Shown here: in pieces, positions 27,020 to 38,400 of the stretch
How positions within the stretch are numbered: position 1 is the first letter of the stretch
How the letters are laid out: each line of letters begins with the position of its first letter
From: Streptomyces albipurpureus
GTDB taxonomy: Bacteria > Actinomycetota > Actinomycetes > Streptomycetales > Streptomycetaceae
Length of the DNA stretch: 64,000 nt
Direction: 5' to 3'
Assembly: GCF_023701525.1 (NCBI RefSeq)
Contig: NZ_JAMQAW010000002.1
Coordinates: forward strand, 231,656-295,655
The notes under the pieces: model-generated
Databases searched by the model: none
The model's input: only the letters and a program-made list of their open reading frames with translations
What the model was told of the DNA's origin: nothing
Translations under genes and position numbers: made by a program

Positions 27020-27390
27020 ATCCTCTCCGCGCGAGCAAAGTCCCCCCAACGCCTGGGGAATGGGTCCACACCCTTCTCCGTCGTGGAGTCGGCTCCGCGC
27101 GAGCGGGGGTGAGCCGGTGTTGCGCGACACGCTGCGTACGCGGCGACGGTCAGGTGCTCTCTGCGCGAGCGGAGGGAAGCCGTCTTCGTGGATCCAGGAC
27201 TACGCCAGGGCCGCGTGCTCTCCGTCTTCTCCGGGCGAGCGGAGGTGAGCCGCTGCGGGCCGACCTCCGCGCGGTTGAGAAGTGGTGATCTCCCCGCCGC
27301 GGAGGTGAGTCGGCGTCGAGGCTGTCGAGATCACCGTGCGAGCGTAGGTAAGCCGTGCGAGCGTAGGTAAGCCGTGCGAGCGTAGGTAAG
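27020..27390 (+). CRISPR. Degenerate CRISPR array (right), irregular spacing
   Basis: Repeat-like 29-bp units occur at about 27020-27048, 27088-27116, 27154-27182, 27224-27252 and 27284-27312. Most share a GCGAGCGGAGGTGAGCCG-like 3' half and a CTCTCCGCGC-like 5' half with the left array's repeats, in inverted orientation. The spacers vary (about 31-41 bp) instead of being 32 bp. The array ends in a tandem run of repeat 3' halves. It lies upstream of cas3 beyond the 39-residue peptide gene. It is clearly CRISPR-derived but decayed. Confidence 0.65.
27334..27390. repeat. Three exact 19-bp tandem repeats
   Basis: A 19-bp unit (CCGTGCGAGCGTAGGTAAG) occurs three times without gaps at 27334, 27353 and 27372, followed by a partial copy. 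The unit corresponds to the 3' half of the CRISPR repeat, so this is slippage or recombination within a repeat at the end of the eroded array. Confidence 0.8.
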
Positions 27391-27399
27391 CCGTGCGAG

Positions 27400-27838
27400 G
27401 GTGGTGGGCCCGCTCCCGCATCGAAGTCCCTGGGACTCTTCTGGGACTTCCGGCTTCATCAACCGGCACGAGCATGAGACAACTGAACAACCTTTTGCAC
27501 AGGTCAGCGACTAGAAGCCCCTCATCGTGGCAGGTCACCGCACTGGCTGGTCCCTTCCGGGACATCTGATCGGAACGACCAAGCTCAGTGCATCACTCGT
27601 TGTCGCACCACCACCTCAGGAAGGGCGCTACCGCCCACAGCGCCGCCGGATGACGGCTACTTACACCCTTCACGCGGAGTGAACGCCCCCGCTCGGCCGA
27701 CGACCGGGACCGAACCCCGACGCTCGCCTGAGCCCTCTTCCTCTTAACGCTCATATGACGCTCGGGGCCCGGGATACGCCGCAATCGCGCACATCAAATA
27801 GCCTCTGAACCGCACTCATCTTCAACCAGACCCAATCC
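27400..27838. other. Non-coding DNA at island right edge
   Basis: I see no recognisable gene. Close to the right repeat copy there is a segment with TTAACGCTCATATGACGCTCGGGG (about 27745), which echoes the TTGACGCTCGT motifs of the left repeat. Such motifs could be remnants of integrase binding arms, but no integrase gene is present here. Confidence 0.4.
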
Positions 27839-28010
27839 AACCTCTTCCCGATGACGCACCATGTGGAGTGCTTGGCCATCCCGGAGCCGGTGAAGAAGGA
27901 CGACTGAGCTGGGGTTTTGTCGAGGCGCATGAGGTGCGGTGTGGGCGTTACGGGCGATGTCACGACGCGCGTGACGCTCGTTGACCATGGTCTGGCGCTG
28001 CGCTGACCAG
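27839..28010. repeat. Right copy of direct repeat (truncated methyltransferase 3' end)
   Basis: This segment encodes LFPMTHHVECLAIPEPVKKDD and a stop, which is the end of the RNA methyltransferase at 11056-12384 with one or two substitutions. The downstream flank (GCTGGGG...TGTGGGCGTTACGGGCGATGT...) also matches. It is an orphan 3' end with no upstream gene body. Together with 12316-12510 it brackets the island. Confidence 0.75.
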
Positions 28011-28124
28011 CGGATACTCATAACTGAGCGGTGATGTTGTCGACGACGGTCGCACCGCAGAACCGGGTGAACCGCTCGCCCGCCCGCGATGGATGGACGG
28101 TCCGCGTTCACCGGAGCGGTCGGC

Positions 28125-29363
28125 TCACCGCGCCGCGCGGCCCGGTGGGCGCAGGACAACGGGCAGGGTGAGGACGTCGTTGCCGATGAAGGACGGCTGC
28201 GGGTCCGGGGCGTTCCCCTCGTCCGCAAGGACGATGTCCGGGAAGCGGTCGAAGAGGGCGGGCAGCGCGATGGCGGCCTCCAGCTGGGCGAGCGGGGCGC
28301 CGAGACAGTAGTGGATGCCGTGCCCGAAGGCCAGATGGTCCCTGTCCACGCGGTCGATCTTGAAGCCGTGGGCGGCGTCATGGGACGACGGGTCCCTGCC
28401 GTGCGCCCCGAACCCGATGAGAATGGCCTCCCCGGCCGCTATGGTGACGCCCTCGCCGAGATCGATGTCACGGATCGCGAACCGCAGCGGAAGATGGACG
28501 ACCGGTGGATGGAGCCGCAGGGTCTCCTCGATGGCGTCGGCCCAGCGGGCGGGCTCGGCCAGGGTCGCGCTCAGTTGCTGACGGTGGGTGAGAAGCGCCC
28601 GAACGGCGTTTCCTATCAGCGCGATCGTGGTCTGGCTCCCGGCGCCGATCATCAGGAGCAGGGTGGAGATCAGCTCCGTCTCGGTGAGCCGGTCCCCCTC
28701 ATGGGCGGTGAGCAGCAGACTGGTCATGTCATCGCCGGGCTCCCGCCGCTTCGCCTCCACGAGACATTGCATGACGGTGAGCAGCTCGCTTGTGATCCGC
28801 GCCGACTCCTCCTGGGGGACATCGGTGGCCAGGATCGCGTCGACGGCGGAGAGCATGGCGGGGCGCTGGTCCCCGGGAACGCCGAAGAGATCGCAGATCA
28901 CACGGGTCGGCACACCGTGCGCGAAGTGCGCCCGTAGATCCACTGCCGCGCCGTCCTCCAGTGCCTCCAGACCGTCCAGGAGGTCGGTGACGGTGGACTC
29001 GATCGAGGGCCGCAGCGACTCCATGCGTCGCGGTGTGAACGCGGGGCCGATCAGCCTCCGTAACCGGGTGTGCTCGGCCCCCTCAGAGGTGGCCATGGAG
29101 CGGACGTCGACCCAGGGGGAGAGCCAGGGGACGGCGCCTGGCTGGTAACCGGTCCAGGCGTCACGGGCGTCCCTGGTGACATCGGGATGGGTGACCAGCC
29201 GCCTGATGACATCGCCGCGCGTGACGGACCAGGCGATGACGTTCTGGGGCAGCCGGACCCGTGCGGCGGGCCCGGTGGCGCGGAGTTCCTCGATCTGTTC
29301 GTACAGCCGGTCACCTCCGTCGCTGTCGAGGACCGGGATGGAAACCTCGTGGCTGGTGGTCAT
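28125..29363 (-). CDS. Cytochrome P450
   Basis: The product is 412 residues starting at ATG 29363, with GGAGGTG upstream. The heme-binding loop FGHGIHYCLGAPLAQLEA (Cys near 352) and the ExxR helix (EETLRLHPP) are intact. The I-helix reads GAGSQTTIALIG, so the usual acidic residue before the conserved Thr is Gln. This is a bacterial class I P450 that needs ferredoxin partners not encoded here. It lies between the right island repeat and the NRPS cluster, about 900 bp from the nearest cluster gene and behind an IS630 relic. It may belong to the cluster as a tailoring enzyme, but this is not certain. Confidence 0.9.
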   Translation of the reverse strand: MTTSHEVSIPVLDSDGGDRLYEQIEELRATGPAARVRLPQNVIAWSVTRGDVIRRLVTHPDVTRDARDAWTGYQPGAVPWLSPWVDVRSMATSEGAEHTRLRRLIGPAFTPRRMESLRPSIESTVTDLLDGLEALEDGAAVDLRAHFAHGVPTRVICDLFGVPGDQRPAMLSAVDAILATDVPQEESARITSELLTVMQCLVEAKRREPGDDMTSLLLTAHEGDRLTETELISTLLLMIGAGSQTTIALIGNAVRALLTHRQQLSATLAEPARWADAIEETLRLHPPVVHLPLRFAIRDIDLGEGVTIAAGEAILIGFGAHGRDPSSHDAAHGFKIDRVDRDHLAFGHGIHYCLGAPLAQLEAAIALPALFDRFPDIVLADEGNAPDPQPSFIGNDVLTLPVVLRPPGRAAR

Positions 29364-30160
29364 GAGACACCTCCGGTCACGCGGGGCCGGCCCGGCGGCG
29401 GGAGCGGCCACGATGGTGCGGTCTCGCTCTCGGGCGCCGGGTCGCTCCGGTGCGTGGATGGATGGACTTCGCGGCGACGGCCGGAGAATCGGTACCGGGG
29501 ATTGTGCTGCGCCCGCGCGGGATCGCATAGAGGGAAATCAGCCTCTTGTCTGGGTTCTGGGCCGATTCGGGATTGTTCGAACGTTCGCCCGTCCCCGATG
29601 GGCGCGGTTCACGGGACAGTGTGCGGGGAGCCGCCTTCGGGAACGCGGTGCGCGCACGGTGTTCGACGTCATCCCTCCGGGTCCGGATTCGAAGGCCACG
29701 AAGCACTCACACTCGGGGGCGCGTACTGGCTGGGTACGCCCCTTCGCGGCGCGGCGCTGCTCTCGTGTTCGCCACGGCTCCACCGCGCCAAGCGGCCTCG
29801 GGTGAACAGCACCAAGGCTCCAGGCAACCCCGATTGCGCGCATCGGGGATCGTCTGCTCCGCATCACCCCGCACGCCCCACCGCATCTGGCTGTCCCACT
29901 CCGCGCTCCTCGGTCTGCGTCAGTGCGACGGGTCATTCCGTAGTCGCGTTCCCTCCATCACCGGGGCCGCCCGCTGGGGGTGTTGTCCGTTGACGTGGCG
30001 ACAGCAGGACTTCCCGTCCCCGAGGGGCATTTACCCGTCTGCTGTCAGCGGATCGCCGAAGGATCGGTGAATGGGGGTGTCCCCCCATTCTCCTGGTGCT
30101 CAGAAACGGGGGCGCGCTGACGATGCCCGCGAACGGGACGAGACAAGGGGCGGGTGTCCT
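29364..30160. other. Gene-poor stretch between the two P450 genes
   Basis: No recognisable gene on either strand in about 800 bp. A perfect 9-bp hairpin, GAATGGGGG-TGTC-CCCCCATTC, lies at 30069-30090 and may be a terminator. The stretch ends in an IS630 transposase fragment, so it is probably insertion debris. Confidence 0.45.
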
Positions 30161-30268
30161 GCCCGGAGGGGACTCCAACGTCGCCGTGAGCACGTCCTCG
30201 ACCCGGTCCAGCAGGATCGAAGCCGGCCCGCCGGAGCGGGGCTCGTCCATCAGCCCGTCCAGCCGCAT
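30161..30268 (-). pseudogene. IS630-family transposase fragment
   Basis: About 36 codons ([13 protein letters not shown]..., [19 protein letters not shown]) match the linker after the helix-turn-helix in IS630 transposases, usually RLDGLVDEPRPGxP followed by a valine-rich helix and TLExxP. Both ends are missing. It lies 21 bp from the stop of the second P450 gene, at the left margin of the NRPS operon, so it marks past mobile-element activity at that edge. Confidence 0.55.
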
Positions 30269-30288
30269 CCGGATAGACCCTGAGAGGC

Positions 30289-31470
30289 CTAAGACCTGGT
30301 CAAGCTCCTACGATCCGTCGCGTCCCCCAGCGGAGACGAGGTCATCGGCTCCTGGGGGGTGAAGGTGACCGGGAGGGCCCGGGGGCCGCGGAACGTCGGG
30401 GCGTAGCCCCAGTCGACCTCGCCGTTCGGGATGTCCAGGGTCAGGTCCGGCAGGCGGCTGAACAGCGTGGTGATCGCGATCTCCGTCTGCAGCTTCACCA
30501 GATGGCTGCCCAGGCAGGTGTGCGCGCCGTGGCCGAACGCCAGGTGCGGGCGGGCATCACGGGTGAGGTCCAGGGCGCCGGGGTCGGGGAACCGGTTCGG
30601 GTCGCGGTTCGCCGCCGCCAGCGACAGCAGCACCATGTCGCCCTTTGCCACCCGGGCGTCCGCGATCGTCATGTCCTCGCTCGCGTACCGGTACTCCGCC
30701 ACGTGATCCGGCGAGTCCAGGCGCAGCAGCTCGTTGATCGCCTGGGACCAGTCGATGTCGCCGCCGAGCAGGGCAGCTCGCTGCCCGGGGTGGTCGAGCA
30801 GGCGCAGGATGGTGGTACCGAGGAGCTGGATCGTGGTGATGTGACCGGCGCCGATCAACGTCATGACCATCACCTCCAGTTCGTCACCGGTCAGCGCGCC
30901 CGACTCGATCAACCGCGTCGGCAGGTCGTCCCCCGGGTGCGAGCGTTTGTAGGCCACCAGCTTCCGGACGTAACCCAGCATCTCGGCCAGCTTCACCTCG
31001 TCACGCGGCTGCTGGAACTTCGCGCGGTACCACATGTCCAGCACATCGGCGGCGGGCGGGCGCTCGGCTTCCGGGACGCCGAGCAGGTCGTGTACGACGG
31101 CGACCGGGATCTCCCGGGTGTACTCGGCGACAAGGTCCGCGCGCCCCCGCCCGGCGAACGACTCGACGGCGTGCGCGCAGATCCGGGCGGTGCGATCGCG
31201 CAGGCGGGACACTGCGGCGGGGGTGAACGCCGCGGCGATGAGCCGGCGTAGCCTGGCGTGTCCGGGATCGTCCAGATTGGACAGACCGGGCGGGTGCGGG
31301 TCGGGGTTGACCGGGGCGCCGCTGCCCAGGCGGCGGTCCGCCAGGCAGGCGCGGACGTCGTCGTACCGGGTCACGAGCCACGTCCGGCCCGGGACGTGCG
31401 GGTCGTCGACGGGGCAGACCGGGTCGTGCTCGCGCAACCAGGCGTAGCCCGGGTACGGGTCGGCGGTCAC
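30289..31470 (-). CDS. Cytochrome P450 (NRPS operon)
   Basis: The product is 393 residues starting at a GTG that overlaps the methyltransferase stop (GTGA). Heme loop [17 protein letters not shown] (Cys near 340) and ExxR ([10 protein letters not shown]) are present. The I-helix reads [14 protein letters not shown]: the acid normally found before the conserved Thr-Thr is Ile. The middle segment [15 protein letters not shown] is typical of actinomycete biosynthetic P450s. As the last gene of the leftward operon (A-T, flavoprotein, DUF6875, NRPS, methyltransferase, P450), it probably oxidises the peptide, an aromatic residue or a carrier-bound intermediate. The substrate is not predictable. Confidence 0.92.
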   Translation of the reverse strand: MTADPYPGYAWLREHDPVCPVDDPHVPGRTWLVTRYDDVRACLADRRLGSGAPVNPDPHPPGLSNLDDPGHARLRRLIAAAFTPAAVSRLRDRTARICAHAVESFAGRGRADLVAEYTREIPVAVVHDLLGVPEAERPPAADVLDMWYRAKFQQPRDEVKLAEMLGYVRKLVAYKRSHPGDDLPTRLIESGALTGDELEVMVMTLIGAGHITTIQLLGTTILRLLDHPGQRAALLGGDIDWSQAINELLRLDSPDHVAEYRYASEDMTIADARVAKGDMVLLSLAAANRDPNRFPDPGALDLTRDARPHLAFGHGAHTCLGSHLVKLQTEIAITTLFSRLPDLTLDIPNGEVDWGYAPTFRGPRALPVTFTPQEPMTSSPLGDATDRRSLTRS

Positions 31471-32456
31471 GACGGCCGGCCGGCGATCAGCAGCTTCTCC
31501 AGCGGGGACGCGGCGAGCGGCACGACCCGCGTCTCGGTGAGCCCGGCCTCGCCCAGCCATTCCGCGAGGTCGGTGTAACGGTGCACGCCGCCGGCGTGGC
31601 CCTGCCACAGGGTCAGGTCGAACATGCTGAGGTACCCGGCCGCGGCCGGGCCCAGCCCGGCCGGTGGTACCCGGTCGTGGTCGAGGATGGCGATGCTTCC
31701 CGTGGGGGACAACGACTTCGCCGCGCGCTGGAAGAGCTCGCGGCATTCCTCGGGGCGGTGGCCGTGCAGGACGTTGAACAGCAGCACCAGGTCGTACCCG
31801 GAACCCAGGTCGTCGGTGAGGTAGTCGCCTGCCTGCGCCGTCACCCGCGCCGCCGGGGCGTCTTCGCGCAGGGCCGTGATCGTCTCGGGCAGGTCGAAGA
31901 CGGTGACCCGCACGTCCGGGCGACGGCGGCACAGTTCGACGGCGTAGTCGCCGTGGCCACCGCCGATGTCCAGGACGGTCGCCGCGGGAGGCAGCGCGGC
32001 GACGATGTCATCGGCCAGGTCCACGGCGGCGCCGGCGAGCATCCGGCGCAGGCGGGCCCCGGAGGCGGGGCGCTCGCTCAGCCAGGTGTAGAAGCCGCGG
32101 CGGGGCGTGCCGGTACGGATGGTGTCCTCGATGTCGGCCCAGTGCTCGAACAGGACCTCGTGCCAGAACAGTTCGGCGTCCACCGGGCCGGGCGCCGCGG
32201 CGGTCGTGACCCCGTCGGAGTCGCCGTCACGCCGCAGGTAGCCGAAGGTCACCAGGACGTTCACCAGGCTGCGCACCCCGGCCGGGTCACCGCCGATCGT
32301 GGTGGCCAGCTCGTCGACGGACAGCGGGCCGGCTTCCAGCGCGGTGAACACCCCGAGGCGGACACCGGCGATCATGGCCCGGTAGCCGGCCGCGCCGAGC
32401 CGGTCCAGTACCGGAGCCGGGACACCAATGGATTCTTCGGGCAATGGCATGATCAT
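31467..32456 (-). CDS. O-methyltransferase-like (dimerisation plus SAM domain)
   Basis: The product is 329 residues. The N-terminal winged-helix dimerisation domain (about residues 15-95, GYRAMIAGVRLGVFTALE then GYLRRDGD) is followed by a class I SAM domain with motif I VLDIGGGHGDYA (about 166), the acid in VTVFDLPET and LLFNVLHGHRPEE. This layout is that of plant-COMT-like small-molecule O-methyltransferases in antibiotic clusters, which usually methylate phenols. The start overlaps the NRPS stop (ATGA) and the stop overlaps the P450 start. A phenolic hydroxyl made by the flavin monooxygenase in the same operon is a plausible target, as inference. Confidence 0.88.
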   Translation of the reverse strand: MIMPLPEESIGVPAPVLDRLGAAGYRAMIAGVRLGVFTALEAGPLSVDELATTIGGDPAGVRSLVNVLVTFGYLRRDGDSDGVTTAAAPGPVDAELFWHEVLFEHWADIEDTIRTGTPRRGFYTWLSERPASGARLRRMLAGAAVDLADDIVAALPPAATVLDIGGGHGDYAVELCRRRPDVRVTVFDLPETITALREDAPAARVTAQAGDYLTDDLGSGYDLVLLFNVLHGHRPEECRELFQRAAKSLSPTGSIAILDHDRVPPAGLGPAAAGYLSMFDLTLWQGHAGGVHRYTDLAEWLGEAGLTETRVVPLAASPLEKLLIAGRPS

Positions 32457-35400
32457 CCACTTCCGGAAAGCGCGCCGACACCGGTGAGGAAGTCAAGGTG
32501 CCTGCGCAGCATTCGCTCGTTGGCCGGGGGGAACCCCACCCCCGCCTCGGCCGTGGCGGCCCAGGTGCGGGAGCAGTCGAACCGCGGGTGCGGGCGGGGG
32601 CGTTCGGGCAGGGAGAAGGCGAGCGGGGCGAAAGGCCCGGCCGGGTCGGCGAGCATCCGCTCCCGCCATCGGTGGTACGGCACCACCTCGGTCGGGTGAC
32701 CGGCCGAGGTGAGGGCGGCGGCGAGGGCGGCACGGGTGAGGCCGCCGTCGCCGTGGTAGTGGTAGTCCCGGCCGAGGTGGTTCGGGGCCTGTGAGAGCGC
32801 GACGACCGCCGCGGCCACCGTGTCCACGGGCACCATGTCCAGCACCTCGGCGGTGTCCGGGACGGCGCCCGCGGCGACGCATCCGGTGAGCCAGCGGCTG
32901 AACGCGGAGCGCGGGTCGGCGGCGCCGGTGGCGGTGTCGCCGACGATGGCCGCGATGCGGTGGATCGAGACGGACAGGCCGCGGCCGCGGGCGGCGGCGG
33001 CCATGGCGTCGGCCACCCACTTGCTGAGGTCGTAGCCGCTGGTGAGGCCGCTCGGGTCGGTGGGAGCGTCGGCCTCGGTGACGACGCGGCCGTCGTAGGC
33101 GTCACCGAGGAAAACGCCGAGGGTGGAGATCAGGTGCAGCGGGGCGCCGCTGTCACCGGCCAGGCGCAGGATCGCGGCGGTGGCGTCGACGTGGGCGGTT
33201 TTGAGGGCGTCGTAGGGCGCGGCGAAGTGCGGCACGGCGGCGTTGTGGTAGATCGCGTCCACGGTCGTGAGGGTGTCGTGATCCTCTGTGGACAGACCGA
33301 GGCCGGGTGCGGACAGGTCGCCGGGGACCGGGATCACGCGGTCGGTGACCGGCAGCCGATCGATCGAGCTCTGGCGGACGAGGCAGTGGATCCGGGCGTC
33401 GGTCCGGGCCAGGAGCTGGTCGAGGAGGTGGCGGCCGAGGAAGCCGGTGGCGCCGGTGAGCAGGATCCGGCGCGGCGTGCCAGCCGCGGGGACGCCTGCT
33501 GGGTGGACGGTGCGGAGACGGATTTCGGGTGGGGGGACGGCGTCGGCGCGCAGCCGGTCCACCGTGGGCAGGTCCGCCGATGCACCGTCGTCGATGGCTG
33601 CCGCGAACGCCGCCACGGTGGGGGCGGTGAACAGTGTGCGCATCGGCACCGTGACGCCGAGACGGTCGCGGACGGCGGCGAGGACGTGGGCGGCGATGAG
33701 CGAGTGCCCGCCGATGGCGAAGAAGTCCGCGGTGCGGTCCACGTCGGACTGGTCGAGAACGGTGGCCCAGATGGCGGCGACGGCTCGCTCAGTGGCGGTC
33801 CGAGGCGGGTCCGCCGGGGCTGTGAGGTTGGTGGGCTTGGTGGGCGGTTCGGGGAGGGCGGTGTTGTCGACCTTGCCGTTGCTTGTGGTGGGAAGGGCGT
33901 CGAGGACGACCACGGTGTCCGGCACGAGATGCGCGGGCAGGCGGTCGGCGCAGAAGGCGCGCAGGCCGGGAACGTCCGGGACGGCAACCAGCGAGTCGGG
34001 GGTGGTCGGATCGGGTGCGTTCCGGGTAGGTGTGGTCGAGGTCGGGGCGCCGACGTAGCCGATGAGGCGGTCGCCCCTGGCCACCACCACGGCCTCCGCG
34101 ACGGCCGGGTGCGCGGCGAGCACGGCCGCCACCTCCCCCGGCTCCACCCGGTTGCCGCGGATCTTGATCTGGTCGTCGGCCCGGCCGACGAACTCAAGGG
34201 TGCCCTGCGGGTTCAGCCTCGCGAGGTCGCCGGTCCGGTACATGCGGGCGCCGGGGTGGGCGCCGTACGGGTCGGCGAAGAACGCCGCGGCGGTCGCGGC
34301 AGGTTTTCCCCGGTACCCGCGGGCGGGCGCCATCCCTCCGATGTAGACCTCACCGACCACGCCGACGGGCACCCGGCGCAGAGCCCGGTCGAGGAGGTGG
34401 ACGCGGACGTTCGGCAGCGGGCGGCCGATCGGCAGTCGGGTGGGGTGCTCGCGGCCGTCGACGGTGCGATGGCTGGTCGCGCAGACGGTGGCTTCCGTCG
34501 GGCCGTAGTGGTTGTGGAGGGGAATGCCGTGCTTCGCCCACGCGCGGACGGCCGCCGCCGGGACGATGTCGCCGCCGACCATCATGATCTCCAACGGGAG
34601 GCGTTCCCCGGCGAGATCGGCCACCCAGCGCTGCCAGAGGGGAGCCGCCGTGTCCACCGCGGTCAGTCGGTGCTCGACGCAGAGCTTGAGGAGGTCCGGC
34701 CCGGTCAGGCCGCCCGGGTCGGGGTGGATGACCAGGGTGGCCCCGGCCGCGAGGACCGGGAAGATGTCGCCGAACGCGGCGTCGAAGTGCGGGGGCGGGA
34801 CCATGAGGAGGCGGTGCGCGGCGGTGAGGCCGTGTTCGGCGATGAACGCGGTGGTGAGGTTGAGGAGGGTGTCGTGCTGTACTTCGACGCCCTTGGGCTC
34901 GCCGGTGGAGCCGGAGGTGTGGACCACGTAGGCGAGTTGGGACGGGTGGATGGGCGCAGGTTCGTGGTGGCCGGTGGCGGGGAGGGCGTCACGGGTCAGT
35001 ACGGTCCTCGCGCCGCTGGCGGTGATCAGGGCGTGTTGGCGGGAGGGCGGCTGGGCGGGGTCGATGGGGACGAAGCATCCGCCCGCCTTGAGCACGCCGA
35101 GGATCGCGATGATCGCGTCGGCGCTGGACGGGATGGTGATCGCGACCGGGTCCTCGCTCCGGATGCCGGCCTCGCGCAGGTGGCGGGCGACGGCTGAGGA
35201 TCTGCGGTCCAGGTCGCGGTAGGTGAGGGGAGTGGCGGCGAGGTCGAGGACGGCGGTGGCGTCAGGGGCCTGCGCGGTGCGGGCCGCGATCAGGTCCACA
35301 ACGGTCGTGGCGGCCGGTCGCGTGTGGACGGCCAGGCCGGTGGACGGCGTGTCCGGTCCACCGGGGGCGGCTGGATCGGACCGGGTGTCGAGGGCGGTGT

Positions 35401-38400
35401 GGACGGCGCTGTCGGCCGGGGACAACAGGTCCAGGTGAGACAGCGGACGACCGGGGTGGCGGGCCACCGCCTCCATGACCGCCAGCACCTGGTCGGCAAT
35501 CCTGGTGATCGTGTCCGCCTCGTACCGGTCGGTGCGGTAGTCGATGAGGGCGGGCCAGTCGCCCTCGCGTTCCCTGATGTGGAGGGTGAGGTCGAAACGG
35601 CTGGTGGCGCGGTCGATAGGCACCGGGGTGGTGGTCAGGCCGGTGAAGGTGACGGGGGCCGTCTCGCGGTTGAGGACCAGCATCGTCCGGAACAGGGGGT
35701 GGTGCTCCCGCGGGGTGGGGACCGTGGTGAGGATGTCGGCCAGGGAGATGTCGGCGTGGTCCATCGCGTCGGCCACCACCCCGGTGGCGTCGGCGAGCAG
35801 GTCGCTGGGGGTGGCTCGACAGTTCGTGCGGAGCCGGAGCGGGAGGGTCGTGACGAACATGCCGATCACGTCGTCCCACCCGGCCGGGCGGGTGCTGACC
35901 GGGGCGCCGACGACGAGGTCGTCACCGCCGTCCCGGGTGGAGGAGACGATGGCGAAGACGGCGAGGAGACCGGCGAAGGTGGTGGACCGCTCGCCCCGGC
36001 ACCAGGTGGCGAAGCGGCGGGCGAGCCCGGCCGGGACGGTGAACCGGTGGGTGGCACCGGGGACGGCGCCCGCGCGGCGGGGGTGAGCAGGGCCGGATTC
36101 CGGGTGCGGCGATCCGTCCGATGTCGGGATTGGGGCCGTGCCGTACGGGTGGTCCGGCGAGGGCCCGGAGGCAGGCGGGGCGTCGCGGAGTGTCTCAGCC
36201 CAGAATTCGGTGGTTCGTTGCCGTGGACCCGCGGCTGCCGGCGCGGGGATCGGTAGTCCCGGTGCGCTGGTCTTGGTGCTGAGCGCGGCCCTCGGCCCCT
36301 GGACATCCGTGGCACCGGACAGGGGCGAGGAGATCGGAACCGCGGTGGTCAGGTTCGTCAGCAGGATCGATATCGATGTGTCGTCGCAGATGATGTGGTG
36401 AGCGGTGATCGTCAGGAGATGGGTCGTGGGAGCGGTTCTGATCAGGTGGGCTCGCACCAACGGGCACCGGGTCAGGTCGAAGGGGTGGTCGGCGTCCCGG
36501 GCGGCCAGGCGTTCGGCCTCCGGCCACGGGTCCGCGTGAGCGCTCAGGTCGGTGGTGCGCCAGGCCCTCGCCAGCAACTCGTCCGTGTAGGGCGCCGCGC
36601 TCAGCCGCGGGGTGTCGTCATGGACGACGATCGCCGATCGCAGGACGGGATGGGTGGCCAGGGTGTGGGCGAACCTGGCGCGCAGGTCCGCCTCGTCGAG
36701 GGCACCCTCCAACTGGAACGCGGCGTGCACGACGTAGGCGCCGTTGTCCTGGCCCGTCTGGTGGATGATCCACAGTCCGTGCTGCGGGCCGGACAGCCGT
36801 CCTGGCGGAGCGGGCAACGCCCCCGGTATGTCTGCGTTCTCCGGGGTGTCTGGGGTGTCTGCGTTCTCCGGGGTCTCCGGGGTCTCCAGGGTGTCGGGGG
36901 TGTCGGGGGTGTCGGGGGTGTCGGGGGTGTCGGGGGTGTCGGGGGTGTCGGGGGTGTCGGGGGTGTCGGGGGTGTCGGGGGTGTCGGGGGTGTCGGGATT
37001 GCTCTGGCCCGCATCGATCGCGGCGGCCAGGGCGGCGACGGTGGGGTTGGCGAACAGGGTTCTGATCGTCACCTCCACGCCAACCGACGCCTGGATCTTG
37101 GCGACGGCCTTCGCTGCCGCCAGGGAATGGCCGCCGGACAGGAAGAAATCGTCGTCGCGGTTCACCGGGCGAGCCAGCAGGCGCGCGAAGATCTCCGCGA
37201 TCGTGGTCTCCAGACCCGGGTGGGGATCAGGGGCGGCGACATCCTCCGCCGGTGGGGGCAGAGCGCGTACGTTCAGCTTTCCGGAGCTGGTCAGCGGGAA
37301 CGCGTCCACGGACACCATCGCCGACGGCACCAGGTAGGCGGGAAGGACACGGCTCAGCCGCTCGCGCACCCTCGACCAGCGGGGCCGCCCGGCGGCCGGG
37401 ATCACATAGGCCACCAGGCGGTCACCGTCCCCGGCCACGCGGGCGTCGGCGATCTCCGGGTCCGCCCGCAGCGCCGCCTCCACCTCGGCCGGTTCCACCC
37501 GGTGACCACGCACCTTGAGCTGGGCGTCCACCCGCCCGACGAACTCCACGACACCGCCCGGCCGGCGCCGCGCCAGGTCGCCCGTCGCGTACATGCGCGC
37601 GCCGGGGACCGGCGAGAACGGGTCGGCGACGAACCTCGTCGCCGACTGGCCGGGCGCGCCGAGATAGCCGCGCGCCAGCGGGAAACCACCCAGGTACACC
37701 TCGCCGACCACATCGTCGTCAACCGGTCGCAGGCCCGCGTTCAGCAGATACAGGGCCACATCGTCGAGCGGGTCGCCGATGCCGAACGGGCTGCCTTGGT
37801 GCACCCGCTGGGCGGTCGACCAGATCGTCGTCTCGGTCGGGCCGTACGTGTTCCACAGCTCGGCCCCGCCCAGCGACCCGGCCAGCTCCGGCGTCAGCAC
37901 CTCCCCGATCGACACCCGGACCCGCACGCACTCCGGCACGCCCCCGGCCGCCGCCAGCACCGCCCACACCGACGGGGTGACCTGGACGACCGTGACCGCC
38001 TCGGCCATCAGATGCCGCGCCAGCGCGGGACCGTCCACAACGATCTCCGGCGGTACCGCCGCCACCCGGGCGCCCACCGTCAGCGGCCCCACCAGTTCCC
38101 ACACCGAGATGTCGAACGCCGGGGAGATCATGGCCGCCACCACGTCCCCGGCGCCCAGCCCCACCAGCGCCGTCGACCGGGCCAGCATCCCGGCCACCGC
38201 GCTGTGCGGCACGCCCACCGCCTTCGGGCGGCCGGTCGACCCGGACGTGTGGAGCACGTACGCCAGTGACTCGGGGGCGATTCCGGGATCGACGCGCTCG
38301 AATTCCTCCGGCAGGTCCGGGATCTCGGTCAGCACAACGCGGGCGGCCTCGGTGACGGCCCGGCGCCTCGGCTCGGGCCACAACGGTTCCACCGGCACGT

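Noticed and set aside
32960..35197. Plus-strand open frame of 745 codons inside the NRPS
   Set aside because: It is antisense to the A2, T2 and reductase domains and has only low-complexity Gly/Val/Arg sequence.
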